From NCBI RefSeq assembly GCF_040939455.1, contig NC_134107.1, positions 10,603,537 through 10,667,536 of the forward strand: a stretch of DNA of 64,000 nt, given 5' to 3'. The DNA is from Microcebus murinus (lineage: Eukaryota; Chordata; Mammalia; Primates; Cheirogaleidae). Below are positions 1 to 10,574 of the stretch, piece by piece; position 1 is the stretch's first letter, and each line of letters starts with the position of its first letter. A model generated the notes under the pieces. That model had not been told where the DNA came from, ran no database searches, and saw only the letters and a program-made list of their open reading frames with translations. Position numbers and translations under genes: made by a program.

Positions 1-1324
1 CTGTACCTGCTCCGTGCCCGCTGCGGGCTCACACGTGCTGCCTCTCGGCGTTTGGCTAAGCTGAAACGGGCACCAACGTGCCGTGCGGCAGCAGAAACAA
101 CCACTACGGCTACACTCCGTGTAACTGACACCATGTGCATGCTTTTGGGGGCCCTGCATGTAAACCTGGGGGCAGCAAGGCAGAGACAGGGGTGATGCCT
201 TACGTAGAAACGTGGAAGGCCACCCCATGGGACAGATCAACCACTTCACAAGGGAAGCCCAAGACCCTGTGGTGGCAAAAGCAGCTCAACAGGCCACTGG
301 GCATCTCGGGGCAAGAAGCAGAAAGGAGGCTGCAGGGCAGGGCCACCTGCTACCCGGGTGTGGGGAGGCTGGTCTTTACACCTGATTCCCGCAAAACCCT
401 TGGAATCTCTCTGGTATGCTACTGAGATGGCTCCCAATTCCTAGGTAGCTTCAGGACGGGGGCTGGTGGCCAGAAAGACCAGGCCAAGGTTAGAGGGCTG
501 GAACTTTTCGGCCTCACCCCTGACCTCCAGGGAGAGGAGAGAGGCTGGAGGCCCAGTCTGATCACGGATGACAGCCAAGGATTTGATCCACCCTGCCTAT
601 GGAAGGGGACTTCTACAAAAATCCCAAAGCAATAGGGTTTGGAGAGCTGAGTTGGCAAACACCTCCAACTCCCCGGGGTAATGACACCCTGCACTCGGGG
701 CCCTGGCCCGTCTTCCTCTGCCGTGCGTGTGTGTCTGTCACGGTAAGCCAGCGTTAGGAGGTAAAGCGCCTCTCTGAGTTCTGGGAGCTGCTCCAGCAAA
801 GGGACGGACCTGAGGAGGGGTGGCGGGAACTCCTGAGTTACAGGCAAGTTGGACAGGAGTGTGGGTGACCTGGGGACCCGGCACTGGCCACTGGCACCTG
901 CGTGAGGGCCGTCTGTCCCGTGGGGCCGGGCCCTAACCTGCAGTGAGTGTCAGACCTGAATTAATCCCTTACACCCCGCTGGTGTCTGGAGGCTGGAAAG
1001 GTGGAGCTGGGAAGGACACGGTGCATCAGGTGTCAGGACAGGGGGAAACCCCTCGAGGCGGCAGAAGGGAGCCCCACACTCCCAGACCCACGGTTTGTTC
1101 GCACCAAGATTTCTCTCCAACAGATCCTTTGAATCTCTAGTAAGAAAGCAAATGCACAAACACTGCACGACAGCCTGAAATTCACAGCGAAATCAGGCGC
1201 AACCTCAAGACCCCAAACTCGTGTTTTCACCCGAGGCTAATTTCCCAGCCCAAACGGAGCCGGGAGCTCAGGTGAGGCCTCCCCCGCACCCCGCGCGCGG
1301 CTGTGACGCCGGGGACTGCGGTAC
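1..1324 (-). other. SHANK2: SHANK2 intron downstream of the SPN exon (partial)
   Basis: Intronic sequence following the SPN exon in transcript order, running off the start of the window. It is GC-rich. I see no coding exon, no recognisable interspersed repeat and no structured RNA in it. Short open frames here show no protein family resemblance. Confidence 0.8.
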
Positions 1325-1528
1325 CTCGAGGGACGGGACGCCCTGGCCCAGGGGCTGCGGGTACTCCCGCAGGAGCCGCTCCTCGTCCAGGAACTTGCCG
1401 TCCCGCCCGTTGCTCGCCGGCTGGAACAGCCCGTAGTTCAGGACGTCTCTCAGGCTCTGGCTCAGCGTGCACAGGACCCGCTGCTTGGCCACCCACACCG
1501 TGGCGTCCGGGTTGAAGCGAATGCATTT
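1325..1528 (-). CDS. SHANK2: SHANK2 second coding exon (SPN domain, residues 70-137)
   Basis: This 204-bp exon encodes 68 residues beginning KCIRFNPDATVWVAKQ, with the segment LNYGLFQPASNGRDGKFLDE and the end GVPSLE. This is the core of the Shank/ProSAP N-terminal domain, a ubiquitin-like, FERM-F0/Ras-association fold that in SHANK proteins binds active Rap/Ras GTPases and packs against the ankyrin repeats. The acceptor is ...gtctctgttctcccggcag | AAATGC (cut before 1528). The donor after 1325 is GAG | gtaccg, which has GT but lacks the usual A/G at +4 and G at +5. The exon is in phase 0 at both ends and joins directly to the exon at 27194-26976. SHANK1 and SHANK3 have the same domain, but residues such as CIRFNPDATVWVAKQ and PASNGRDGKFLDEERLLREYPQP match SHANK2. 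The next exon (FRYKK... and the ankyrin repeats) lies outside the window. Confidence 0.95.
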
Positions 1529-3159
1529 CTGCCGGGAGAACAGAGACGGACGGTGAGTGGCGCCGCCCCCACCCCGGCCCTTGTCGCCCACGCGGGACAC
1601 GTGGTCAGAGACGCCAAAGCTGCGCCCACCATGGATCACCTCCTGGGCACTCGCGGTGTCTTCCTGGTGACCAGCACCCTCCTGTCGCCTGGGGCGGAGC
1701 TACCGCCTGCCCAACGCTCCTCAGACTTCAGCACCTGCTAAGGCGCAGGTGACCCAGGCCCTGCACCCCGCCAAACAGAGCGCCTGGCTCGCAGGTCTGG
1801 GTGGGGCCCGAGGACCTGCGTTCCCCACCAACTTCAGGTCGTGCTCTTGCTGCGGGTCCGGGGAACACGCTCTGAGAGCCGCAGCTCGGCACATCATACC
1901 GCGGCTTCCTTTTAACACCCGTCGCTCTCGGCCCCTCCCGCCACAGGGGGATGGATGCCTTGTCCCGTCACCCCGCCGACCGGACGGCCCCGCGCCACCC
2001 ACGCTGCCTCGGAACAGGAGAGCTTCGGAAACACAGATGCCACCCTCCCGAAGGATAAGGAAAGGCGACTATGAAAAATCAAACCTCCAGAGCCAACCTT
2101 TGAAAAAGTTAAACGGTGGCGTGGGCAGGGCCTACGAACCAGTCACAGACGCGTCGAAAATATCACGGTGCCTCCGAGAGCCGGAAAGACCACAACGCGG
2201 CCGTGCGCCGGGAAAGGCAAAAGCCAGGCAGACCCGCTTCTGACCGCGGCTGCTAGTTTCTGTTGAGTTAAAATGACATTGCACCGGACAGCCATCAGCA
2301 CGGGCGCGAGAATTAGCTTTATCCACGTGAAAGCGTTCAGGGAAAACAAGGCTTGACTGAAGACGAGGGTGAACCAGTTCTCTACCGGGGGGTGCTGCTG
2401 TCTGCGCCCACAGGCCCTGCCACCTCCCCGGCGGCCGGGCAGCTCCTCGCTGCCGGGAAGACGATCCTGCGGCTGCCAACAACGAGCACGGGCTCAGCGG
2501 GCAGCCAGGACCCCCACCCCTGCCCGGGAAACGCGGCGCCCGCACACGGCTGCCCCTGTGTGTCCCTCTCCAGTGTCAAGGGCTGGATTCAAGGGTGACT
2601 CTCAGGCTCCCACCAGGCCACACGGCTGGGTGGGGCCAGTTGTTCATTCTGGTAACTTGTAGTCACGTGGCCTCCCCCATGCTCAGCTGAGAAGTCTCTG
2701 GAAAGTCCTGGTACAACAAGCAAGCAACATCAGCCACGACCAGCCGGGGCCTCCCCTAACTCACCCGTTGTTCCCGTCTCACGGATCACCACCGGCCTCA
2801 GGGAGCAGCGGGCCCAGAATTGCCTGCGTGCCGCTTCGGGTGGTCGCAGAGACCGGCGTCCCCTGCCACTCAGCAGGCAGGCCAGAGGTGCCGCGCCCGT
2901 GCAGGACGGGGGCCAGCCCTGCCCCGCAAAGACCCGTTCTGCTCCAAAACATGCCAAGAGCAGCCTAACAACAAACTCCTGGAAGGAACAGGAGCTCAGA
3001 GGCCAGAAAGGCTTGGGTTTGCAACCCAATTGCACGAGCGGCCTTGTGATCCGGGGAAAACCCTCTGACCAGGCAGTCCTGTTCCCTGGATGAAAACCAC
3101 GGCCGCCACTTAGCTCAAAGGGCCTCGGGGAGGCTCAGAAAGAATGCGACTGATACACG
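1529..3159. other. GC-rich intronic stretch, nothing identified
   Basis: CpG-containing, GC-rich DNA next to the SPN exon. I recognise no repeat family, RNA gene or coding potential. Confidence 0.5.
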
Positions 3160-3590
3160 TTACGGGTTGAATCACGCACCCTACCTAAAAAGATGCTGAA
3201 GCCCCGATACCCCCGCTTTATACTGTGAATGTGATTTATTTGGAAAGAGGGTCTTGACAGATGTGATCAGGTTAAGGCGAGGTCACGCTGGAGCAGGGCG
3301 GACCCTAACGCAACGACCACGTCCTTACGTGGAGGGAGAACTCGGACGCAGCCAAACGCACACGGGGCGGCGGCGAGTGAAGGGGACGGCAGAGCTCGGA
3401 ACGATGGATCCACACACGAGATCACCAGCAAACCCAGCCGCTGGGGGAGGGGCCTGGAACACGACCTCCCTGGAGGGCTCAGGGGAACCCGCCTGCTGAC
3501 ACCTGCATCTGGACTGCCAGCCTCCAGGCCGTGAGACAATAAGTACCTGCCACTTAAGCCCCCAGGCTGTGGTCCGCTGTGGTCGGCTGT
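3160..3590 (+). mobile_element. MaLR-type LTR relic (MLT1/MST-like)
   Basis: The block starts with 'acgggttgaatcacgcaccc', runs through 'gtgatttatttggaaagagggtc' (a degenerate LTR core) and ends 'cctccaggccgtgagacaataagtacctgccacttaagccc'. That final part corresponds to the usual '...ctccagaactgtgagaaataaatt...' polyadenylation region of mammalian MaLR LTRs. It is non-coding and old. Several more copies of the same family occur in the window, mostly in the opposite orientation. Confidence 0.65.
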
Positions 3591-3602
3591 GGTCAGCTGT
3601 GG
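3567..3602. repeat. Short tandem repeat, about 10-bp unit gctgtggtcV
   Basis: The decamer reads ggctgtggtc / cgctgtggtc / ggctgtggtc / agctgtgg in direct tandem at the end of the LTR relic. It is a small local expansion of the LTR's own 'ctgtggt' motif. Confidence 0.7.
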
Positions 3603-4616
3603 CGACGAGGAACTCACACAGATGCAAAATCACGTGCTACCGACTGTGCCAGCAGAACAGCGCCAGCCCGTCTCTGAGACAGGAGCCTCCGCTGGCGGGC
3701 AGCCCCGGCTCCCAGGGGCGCCCTTCCTTTCACGCGTGATGGGTGCTGCCCACGTGTTCAGCGGCTCCAGGGAAGCCCAGGATGCGGGAAGACGCTGGAC
3801 GAATGCGGCTTCCATTCCTCCCGTACCCACCGTCGAGGGTTCCGCTGCCCGTCAGGCAAGCACCGGCTCCAGGAACAGGCCCGGCGCAGCCCAGCTGATC
3901 AACGCGTGCTGATGAATGAATGACTTGGGAGCCACAAAGACAGCAGTGAGCAAACCAGCCCTAGCCCCTGTGTGTAGTGGTGAAAGACACGTACGTGACA
4001 GTCGCGTGACACAGAAAAGGCAAAAATAAATGCCACGGCAAGCTCCCTGGGGGGCTCAGAGCGAGGGGAGAGTGACGCCACCTGGTTAGGGTGTGCACCC
4101 CATAGACGGCTGCCCACGGGCACAAAGGGACGTGTGTGAGTTGGGGTGGCAATTCCAGGCTGAGGGCCCGGCAGGAGGAGAGGCAGGGAGGCAAAGATGG
4201 AACAGTGATGCGTGTGCCAGGCGGGGCGCCCAAGACAGTCCGTGCCTTAAGTGACCCTCTTCCCAGCTTTCCCATCGCGATGCTCGGTGAAGTTCGTGGG
4301 GAGGAGCGCTGCATCAACCCTGCCTCACTGCAGCCCTGCGAGATGGGCATCCCTACACGTGTTGTCAGAGATGCTCTGAAAGAGTGGGCAATGTGCTGGC
4401 GCCCAGACAGTACCGGGGGGATGCCAAGGACACCCTGGGGTGGCGAGTCCCAGCCCCCGCCAGCTCCTCTGAAGGCCTGCTTGACGAAACACCTCCCGCC
4501 TCCTCAAGCTCCTGTCTGTCCCGACAGAGAGGGTCCTGTGCCAGCACTGGCTGGGAAGACATGAAGATGATCAAGACCGGACCTTAATCCTTGAGGAGCT
4601 CAGTGTCTACTGGGAC
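3603..4616. other. Intronic stretch, nothing identified
   Basis: GC-rich, non-repetitive intron. Frames here do not resemble known proteins. Confidence 0.45.
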
Positions 4617-4692
4617 ATGATGAAGATGATGATGATGATGGTGGTAATCGTGATCATGGCAGTAATGATGACGATGATGGTGGTGGTGATAT
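4617..4692. repeat. Imperfect (GAT)n/(GTG)n triplet microsatellite
   Basis: Begins with tandem gat units, then alternates gat, ggt and gac triplets up to 'ggtggtggtgat'. The interruptions indicate an old, decaying array. A second AT-rich cluster (taataataatgatgataat) lies at about 4794-4820 inside the neighbouring MIR. Confidence 0.8.
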
Positions 4693-4707
4693 TGACCACG
4701 ATACAGT

Positions 4708-4930
4708 GATGGCTAACATTTATTAAATCGTAATATATCAGAAACTATGATAATTGTATTCACCTCCCCACCACAAACATAAGTATTGTTGTTATAATAA
4801 TAATGATGATAATATTATTATTCCATCTTCCACGTGAGGAAGCTGAGCCTCAGGGCTCCAAGTCTCCCACGCCAAGGTCACACTTGAAGAATGCGGTGGA
4901 GGCTTGACTGACACCAGGGCGAGTGTGCTT
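4708..4930 (-). mobile_element. MIR-type SINE relic
   Basis: In plus orientation it reads 'ggctaacatttattaaa' ... 'attattccatcttccacgtgaggaagctgagcctcagg' ... 'ccaaggtcacacttgaagaatgcggtggaggc'. This is the reverse complement of a MIR core and tail. An internal AAT/GAT expansion replaces the 'ataataata' stretch typical of the family. Confidence 0.7.
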
Positions 4931-5544
4931 GGCTCCCGGTCCTCCCTGTTTGGCACGACACGTTACATTCCTGCACGGCCAACCTCAGTGCAGGCAGAGC
5001 ATACATGCCAGGAATGCCTCATTTGACGGTGGTTCACTTTATTGTGCTTCGTGGACACTACATTTTTTTACAAATGGAAGGTTTGTTGCAAACCTGCACA
5101 GGCAAGTCTGTTGGCACCACGTTTCCAACACCATGTGCTCACTTTGTCTCTGTGTCATGTTTTAGTAACTCTCATAATATGTCACACTTTTCATTATATC
5201 TGTTCTGGTCACCTGTGAGCAGCGATCTCTGATTGCTACCGCAATGGTTTTGGGGCACCAAGAACCAGGCCCATGTCAGACAGTGAATTTCACTGATAAC
5301 TGGTGTGTGTCTGACGGCCCCACCGACCGGCCACTGTGCCCCCTCTGTCCCTCTTCTAGGTCCTCCCTATGCGACACAACAATACTGAAACTAGGCCCCC
5401 CAATAACTCTGCAGTGGCCTTAAAGTGCTCAAGTGAAAAGACGACGCACATGTCTCTCACTTGAAATCAAAAGCCAGAAACGATGAAGCGTAGTAAGGAA
5501 GGCACGTCGAAGGCTGAGACAGGGCAAAAGCTGGGCCTCTTCTG

Positions 5545-5752
5545 CTATAAAGCAGGGGTCCTCAAACTCTTTAAACAGGGGGCCAGTTCACTGTCCCTCG
5601 TACTGTTGGAGGGGCAGACTATAGTTTTAAAAAAAACGATGAACAAATTCCTATGCACACTGTACATATCATATTTTGAAGTAAAAAAACAAACGGGCAG
5701 AAACACCCGCACACGACCCACGGGCTGTATTTTGAAGACGCCTGCTATAAAG
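5545..5752. repeat. Target-site duplication pair ctataaag flanking the hAT element
   Basis: Identical octamers ctataaag at 5545-5552 and 5745-5752 directly abut the terminal inverted repeats. An 8-bp duplication is what hAT transposase produces. Confidence 0.9.
5553..5744. mobile_element. Non-autonomous hAT element nested in Tigger1, with 8-bp TSD
   Basis: A 192-bp non-coding element lies inside Tigger1. Its ends are CAGGGGTCCTCAAACT and, read on the other strand, CAGGCGTCTTCAAAAT, which agree at 13 of 16 bases. It is flanked by perfect 8-bp copies of ctataaag at 5545-5552 and 5745-5752. The 8-bp duplication and CAGGGGTCC-type ends are hallmarks of hAT transposons. Only one of the two ctataaag copies is needed to restore continuity of the Tigger1 sequence. 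With no coding capacity it must have been moved by transposase from another element. I cannot name the exact family. Confidence 0.88.
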
Positions 5753-7552
5753 GGTTAGCCTGGCTGTGAATGCAAAGAAAAAGTTTCTGAAGGCAACTAA
5801 AGGTGCTACTCCAGTGAACACATGAATGATAAGAAAGTGAAATGCCCTTAACCCTGATGTGGAGAAAGTTTGAGTGGTCCGGACAGAAGACCAAACCAGC
5901 CACGACATTCCCTTAAGCCAAAGCCTCATCCAGAACCAGGCCCTGACCTTCTTCAATTCCATGAAGGCTGAGGGAGGTGAGGAAGCTGCAGAAGGGTCTG
6001 AAGCTGGCAGAGGTTGGTTCATGAGGTTTAAGGAGAGAAGCTGTCTCCAGAACATAGAAGTGCAAGGTGAAGCAGCAAGTGCTGATGGAGAAGCTGCAGC
6101 GAGTTATCCAGAAGATCCAGCTATCCAGATCACTGATGAAGGTGGCTACATGAAATAACAGCTTTCGAGGTAGACAGAACAGCCTTCTATCGGAAGAAGA
6201 TGCCATCTAGGACTTTCATAGCTGGAGAGGAGAAGCCAACGCCTGGCTTCAAAGCTTCAAGGACAGGCCGACTCTCTTGCTAGGGGCTAATGCAGCTCAT
6301 GAGTTTAAGTTGAAGCCAATGCCTATTTATTATTATCAGAATCCTGGGGCTGTTAAGAATTACGCTAAATCTACTCTGCCTGTGCTCTGTAAATGCAGCA
6401 GCCAAGCCTGGATGACAGCAAGTCTGTTTACAGCAGGGTTTACTGGATATTTTAAGCCCACTGTTGAGACCTACTGCTCAGAGGAGTCCTTTCAAAATAT
6501 TATTGTTCACTGACAATGTACCCAAGAGCTCTCACGGAGACAAACAAGGAGACTGATGTTTTCACGCCCACTAGCTAACACAGCATTCGCTCTGCAGCCC
6601 ACAAATCAAGCAGTCATTTCGACTTTCAAGTCTTATTATCTAATAAACACATTTCATAAGGCTCCAGCTGCTATAGACAGTGATTCCCCTAATGGATCTG
6701 GGCAAAGGCAATTGAAAACCTTCTGGAAAGAATTCACCATTCTACATGCTATTAAGCACATTTGTGAAGCATGGGAGGTGGTCAAAACACCAACTTTAAC
6801 AGGAGTTTGGAAGAAGCTGATTGATTCCAACCCTCCTGGATAATTTTGAAGGGTTTGAGACTTCAGCGGAGGAAGTCACTGCAGATGTGGCAAAAATAGC
6901 AAAAGAACTGGAGTTAGAAGCGGAGCCGGAATTTGTGGCTGAACTGCTGCGATCTCATGATCAAACGTGAGCGGATGAGGAGCTGCTCCTTATGAATGAG
7001 CAAAGAAAGTGGTTTCCTGAGATGGAAGCTACTCCTGGTGAAGACGCCATGAATACTGTTGAATGACGAGGACGGATTCAGAATGCCACATAAACAGCTG
7101 ACAAAGCAGCAGCAGCAGCAGCATTTGAGGGGACAGACTCCAGTTTTGAAAGCGGCTCTGCTGTGGGTAAAACGCTACCAAACTACTCCGGGCGCCACGG
7201 AGACATCTCATGAAAGGAAGAGTCAGTCGCTGCAGCAAAGTTCACTGTTGTCATATTTTAAGAAATTGCCACAGCCTCCCAGCCTTCAGCAAGTGCCACC
7301 CTGCTCACTCATGCCACAAACGTCAGGACTTTCTGAAGGTTCAGCTGATCGTCAGCATTTTTAGCAATATTTTTTTTGATTTAAAATACATACACTGTTT
7401 TTTAGACATGATGCTACTGCACACATAACAGTACAGTGTAGCATCTTTTATATGCGCTGGGAAAACAGAAGATTCGTGTGCGGCTTTATTGGGGTATTTG
7501 CTTTATGGTGGTGGTCTGGAACCAAACCCGCAAGGTCTCCGCCGTGGGCCTG

Positions 7553-8208
7553 CATGTGACAGTCCCTGAGAAAACGGAAGAGGCTATTTCAGGTCATTCT
7601 GCATCAGGATGAATACCGCCGTGTCAGAGTTTCCCGTTGCTAGTAAATTCGCCTGTGCTGAACATTTACACGTAAAGGGGACATCGTTTAATCCCCATAA
7701 CCAGAAACAAAATTTAGGAGAGTAAAATTTTTTTTCCCAAAGAAGTAAAGTCTAGCCTCTAAAGAGCCAGTAGCATTTAAAAATAAAAACAAGTAACGCA
7801 GCACAAGCTGCACCTGGAGCAGTGCTGCAGACATTAAACGTGGCTGCATCTCCCCGGGGAAAAATGCAGGGAAGGGCTGAGAAAAAGCAGTGTCCCTTCA
7901 TCTAAGAACCGGGCTTCAGCAAGTCCGTCCGAAAGGAAACCCTCAGAAGAATGAAAAAGCACTCTGAACAAAGATTCTCACCCTGGGACAAAGAACCCCC
8001 TGGAACAAGCTCCCACGCCCGGCCGTGGTGGGACGGCCACTCTAACCGGGGCGGTTCAGCACAAAGGGACCTGCTGACCGTCAACCCTGAACACAGACCT
8101 GGGCCTCAAGGGGACCTGGACCCAGCTACCAAGGGAGTCACTCCAGGGGTGACCGTCTGCTGATGACGCCAAGGATAACAACTCACCTGGGGGCCTCCAT
8201 GGTTCCAG
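7553..8208. other. Intronic stretch, nothing identified
   Basis: Unique-looking sequence between the Tigger1 element and the minisatellite. It has short A- and T-runs but no recognised repeat or coding sequence. Confidence 0.45.
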
Positions 8209-9088
8209 GTCCCAGCCCCAGTGGCAGAGCCCACCCGCTACTGGAGCCCACCCGCTCCCGTCCACAGTCCGGGTCCCAGCCCCAGTGGCAGAGCCCACCC
8301 GCTCCTGTCCACAGTCGGGGTCCCAGCCCCAGTGGCAGAGCCCACCCGCTCCTGTCCACAGTCGGGGTCCCAGCCCCAGTGGCAGAGCCCACCCGCTCCT
8401 GTCCACAGTCGGGGTCCCAGCCCCAGTGGCAGAGCCCACCCGCTCCTGTCCACAGTCCGGGTCCCAGCACCAGTGGCAGAGCCCACCCGCTACTGGAGCC
8501 CACCCGCTCCCGTCCACAGTCGGGGTCCCAGCCCCAGTGGCAGAGCCCACCCGCTCCTGTCCACAGTCCGGGTCCCAGCCCCAGTGGCAGAGCCTACCCG
8601 CTCCTATCCACAGTCGGGGTCCCAACACCAGTGGCAGAGCCCACCCGCTCCTGTCCACAGTCGGGGTCCCAGCCCCAGTGGCAGAGCCCACCCGCTCCTG
8701 TCCACAGTCCGGGTCCCAGCCCCAGTGGCAGAGCCCACCCGCTCCTGTCCACAGTCGGGGTCCCAGCCCCAGTGGCAGAGCCCACCCGCTCCCGTCCACA
8801 GTCGGGGTCCCAGCACCAGTGGCAGAGCCCACCCGCTCCTGTCCACAGTCGGGGTCCCAGCCCCAGTGGCAGAGCCCACCCGCTCCTGTCCACAGTCGGG
8901 GTCCCAGCCCCAGTGGCAGAGCCCACCCGCTCCTGTCCACAGTCGGGGTCCCAGCACCAGTGGCAGAGCCCACCCGCTCCTGTCCACAGTCGGGGTCCCA
9001 GCCCCAGTGCCAGAGCCCACCCGCTCCTGTCCACAGTCCGGGTCCCAGCACCAGTGGCAGAGCCCACCCGCTCCTGTCCACAGTCTGG
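8209..9088. repeat. Minisatellite: 18 tandem copies of a 47-bp unit
   Basis: The unit reads gtcccagccccagtggcaga then gcccacccgctcctgtccac then agtcggg (47 bp). I count 18 copies. Sixteen are exactly 47 bp; two (starting at 8209 and 8461) carry a 17-bp internal duplication (tactggagcccacccgc) and are 64 bp, so 16x47 + 2x64 = 880, the exact length of the tract. Variable positions include agccccag/agcaccag, ctcctgt/ctcccgt and agtcggg/agtccgg. No stop codon occurs in most frames on either strand, which creates long but meaningless open frames. On the SHANK2 sense (minus) strand each unit carries gggtgggctctgccactgggg followed by ctggg, a G-quadruplex-capable pattern. Confidence 0.97.
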
Positions 9089-9234
9089 ACCCCAGTCCCT
9101 TCCCAATCCCGTCACTCCTCTGCCGCAGGCTCAGCACCTGCCCCGCCCCAGGGACACAGGGAAGAGCTTACCGTGGTCTGGCCCTGTCTCCTCCTCAGGA
9201 CATGTCCTGTCTGCCAAGGTCCCCTCCCTGCCCC

Positions 9235-9573
9235 AAACACACACACACACATACACACATACATGCTCACACACATATATACATACACACATACACACAC
9301 ACACATAAACACACACATACACATTTACAAACAGAAGCACACACATACACACGTGAAAAGAAACACGTACACAGAGACCCACATACACAAATACACACAT
9401 AAACATACACACACAGAGAAACATATACACACAGAAACCGACACACAAACATATAACCAAATAAAAACACATACACAGCACACAAAAAGTAACACCTACA
9501 CACACATAAGCACACAGAGGAACACACAGAAACATAAACACACACACACAGCCACACACACACGCAAACACAC
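9235..9573. repeat. Degenerate (CA)n/(CATA)n tract
   Basis: About 340 bases of cacaca, catacaca, cataaaca and similar units with scattered interruptions, almost directly after the minisatellite. The other strand is the TG-rich equivalent. The impure structure suggests an old array that has undergone repeated point mutation and re-expansion. Confidence 0.93.
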
Positions 9574-10574
9574 GTGTCCTAGTTACAGCAAACCGCTCAC
9601 TGGTGATGCTCTGGCAACGCCAGGCCGTGCGTGACCTCGTGCGCCACCTCCGCTCTCCGCTCCACCCATTCCCTTTTCCACCTGCAGCTACACTCTCGCT
9701 TTCCCCGCGGGGCCAGTTGTCTCAGTGACATCTCTCTGGCCCCTGCCAGGCTGGGCTGCCACCGGCACCCTCGCTGGAACCCAGGGAGCTCGTCCGACTG
9801 CCCAGGGCCCACGGCCAGCTGGCCCGCTGCCCCTGCCCCGTCCAGTCTGCGAGGCGCAGCCTCCCCACCTGCCTTTCCTGTCTCCTGGGAGCACCGTACT
9901 GTGTGTTTTGCATCAGAACATCCTCGCTTTCTACTGAAAGAAGGAGGCAGTGACTGTCACTTGTCCACCTCCTGGTGCGGCACGTCCAACACCGCCATGT
10001 CCAGATCCACCTGGAACCTCTGGCGTATCTGGGCAAACCTGGGTGGCTCCAGACACAGGAAACCTGCAGGTGGATGTGGTGACATCTCCAAGACCCAAAC
10101 TGGGTAGCTTCTCGCTATCCCTGCACAGGGAGCGGGCATGTCCTAAGACCGGGGGTGGCTCGACGGGAGAGGGCTGGCGTGGTCGGCACTGCAGAGCCAA
10201 CGGTGGGAGAATGGATTTTCGGCCAACACCAGCCTCAAGATAATGACATGCAGCAAGGAACCGTCTCACGGGTGCTTCCGGCAGCTTCAGCTCCCTGCAA
10301 GTTCCCTCTGCACCCCAGAGGCCCTCGGCCACAAACGGGAGGGGCGCTTAGCGCAGGTAAACCTTCCACATCTTTCCCCAAGGCGTGCCTTCTCCCAGCC
10401 CTCCTCCTCCCCACAATCTGTCTCTGCCCACTGCCACGTTCTACTGAGTAGCGCTCCTTCCTACCCCACACCGAGCTGCCGAGGACAAGCGTTTACGTCT
10501 TTCTCTCTGTAGAACCATAACCGATGCTTATAAGTGTTGATGGAATTGAACACGCTGGCCAAAACTCCAGAAAT
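9574..10574. other. Intronic stretch, nothing identified
   Basis: GC-rich intron without recognised repeats or coding exons. Confidence 0.45.

Larger units (their letters stand above)
5483..7364 (+). pseudogene. Tigger1 transposase pseudogene
   Basis: The transposase survives as pieces in different frames: 5874-6158 ([54 protein letters not shown] part), 6277-6513 (LGANAAHEFKLKPMP, KNYAKSTLPVLCK, FKPTVETYCSEES), 6556-6843 (ISTFKSYYLINTFHKA, TLTGVWKKLIDSN) and 7059-7364 (ERKSQSLQQSSLLSYFKKLP). These match the DDE transposase of Tigger1/TIGD proteins in order. The first and last pieces share one frame and the two middle pieces share another, so at least two frameshifts plus stop codons inactivate it. 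A 192-bp hAT element also interrupts the 5' coding part at 5553-5744. A CAG run at 7105-7119 falls in a Gln-rich part of the last piece. Confidence 0.9.
5009..7552 (+). mobile_element. Near full-length Tigger1 DNA transposon (TcMar-Tigger), dead
   Basis: Tigger1 is a pogo-like Tc1/mariner transposon. The 5' end reads 'caggaatgcctcatttgac' followed by 'tttattgtgcttcgtgg'. The 3' end reads 'ttgctttatggtggtggtctggaacc' ... 'gccgtgggcctg', and the two form degenerate terminal inverted repeats. The 2,544 bases include about 200 from a later hAT insertion, leaving about 2.34 kb, close to the family's full length of about 2.4 kb. The flanking TA duplication is not clearly preserved. The internal transposase is broken by frameshifts and stops. 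Tigger1 was active in early primate ancestry, so this is an ancient fossil. Confidence 0.93.

Noticed and set aside
5874..7364. Several open frames as possible host genes
   Set aside because: They are frameshifted pieces of Tigger1 transposase inside recognisable transposon ends.
8209..9088. CRISPR-like array
   Set aside because: The units are directly contiguous with no unique spacers, and the context is a primate intron.
8056..9634. Long open frames (up to 449 codons) on both strands across the minisatellite
   Set aside because: The 47-bp unit happens to lack stops in several frames and is not a multiple of three, so all frames read through. The frames are a by-product of the repeat, not a gene.
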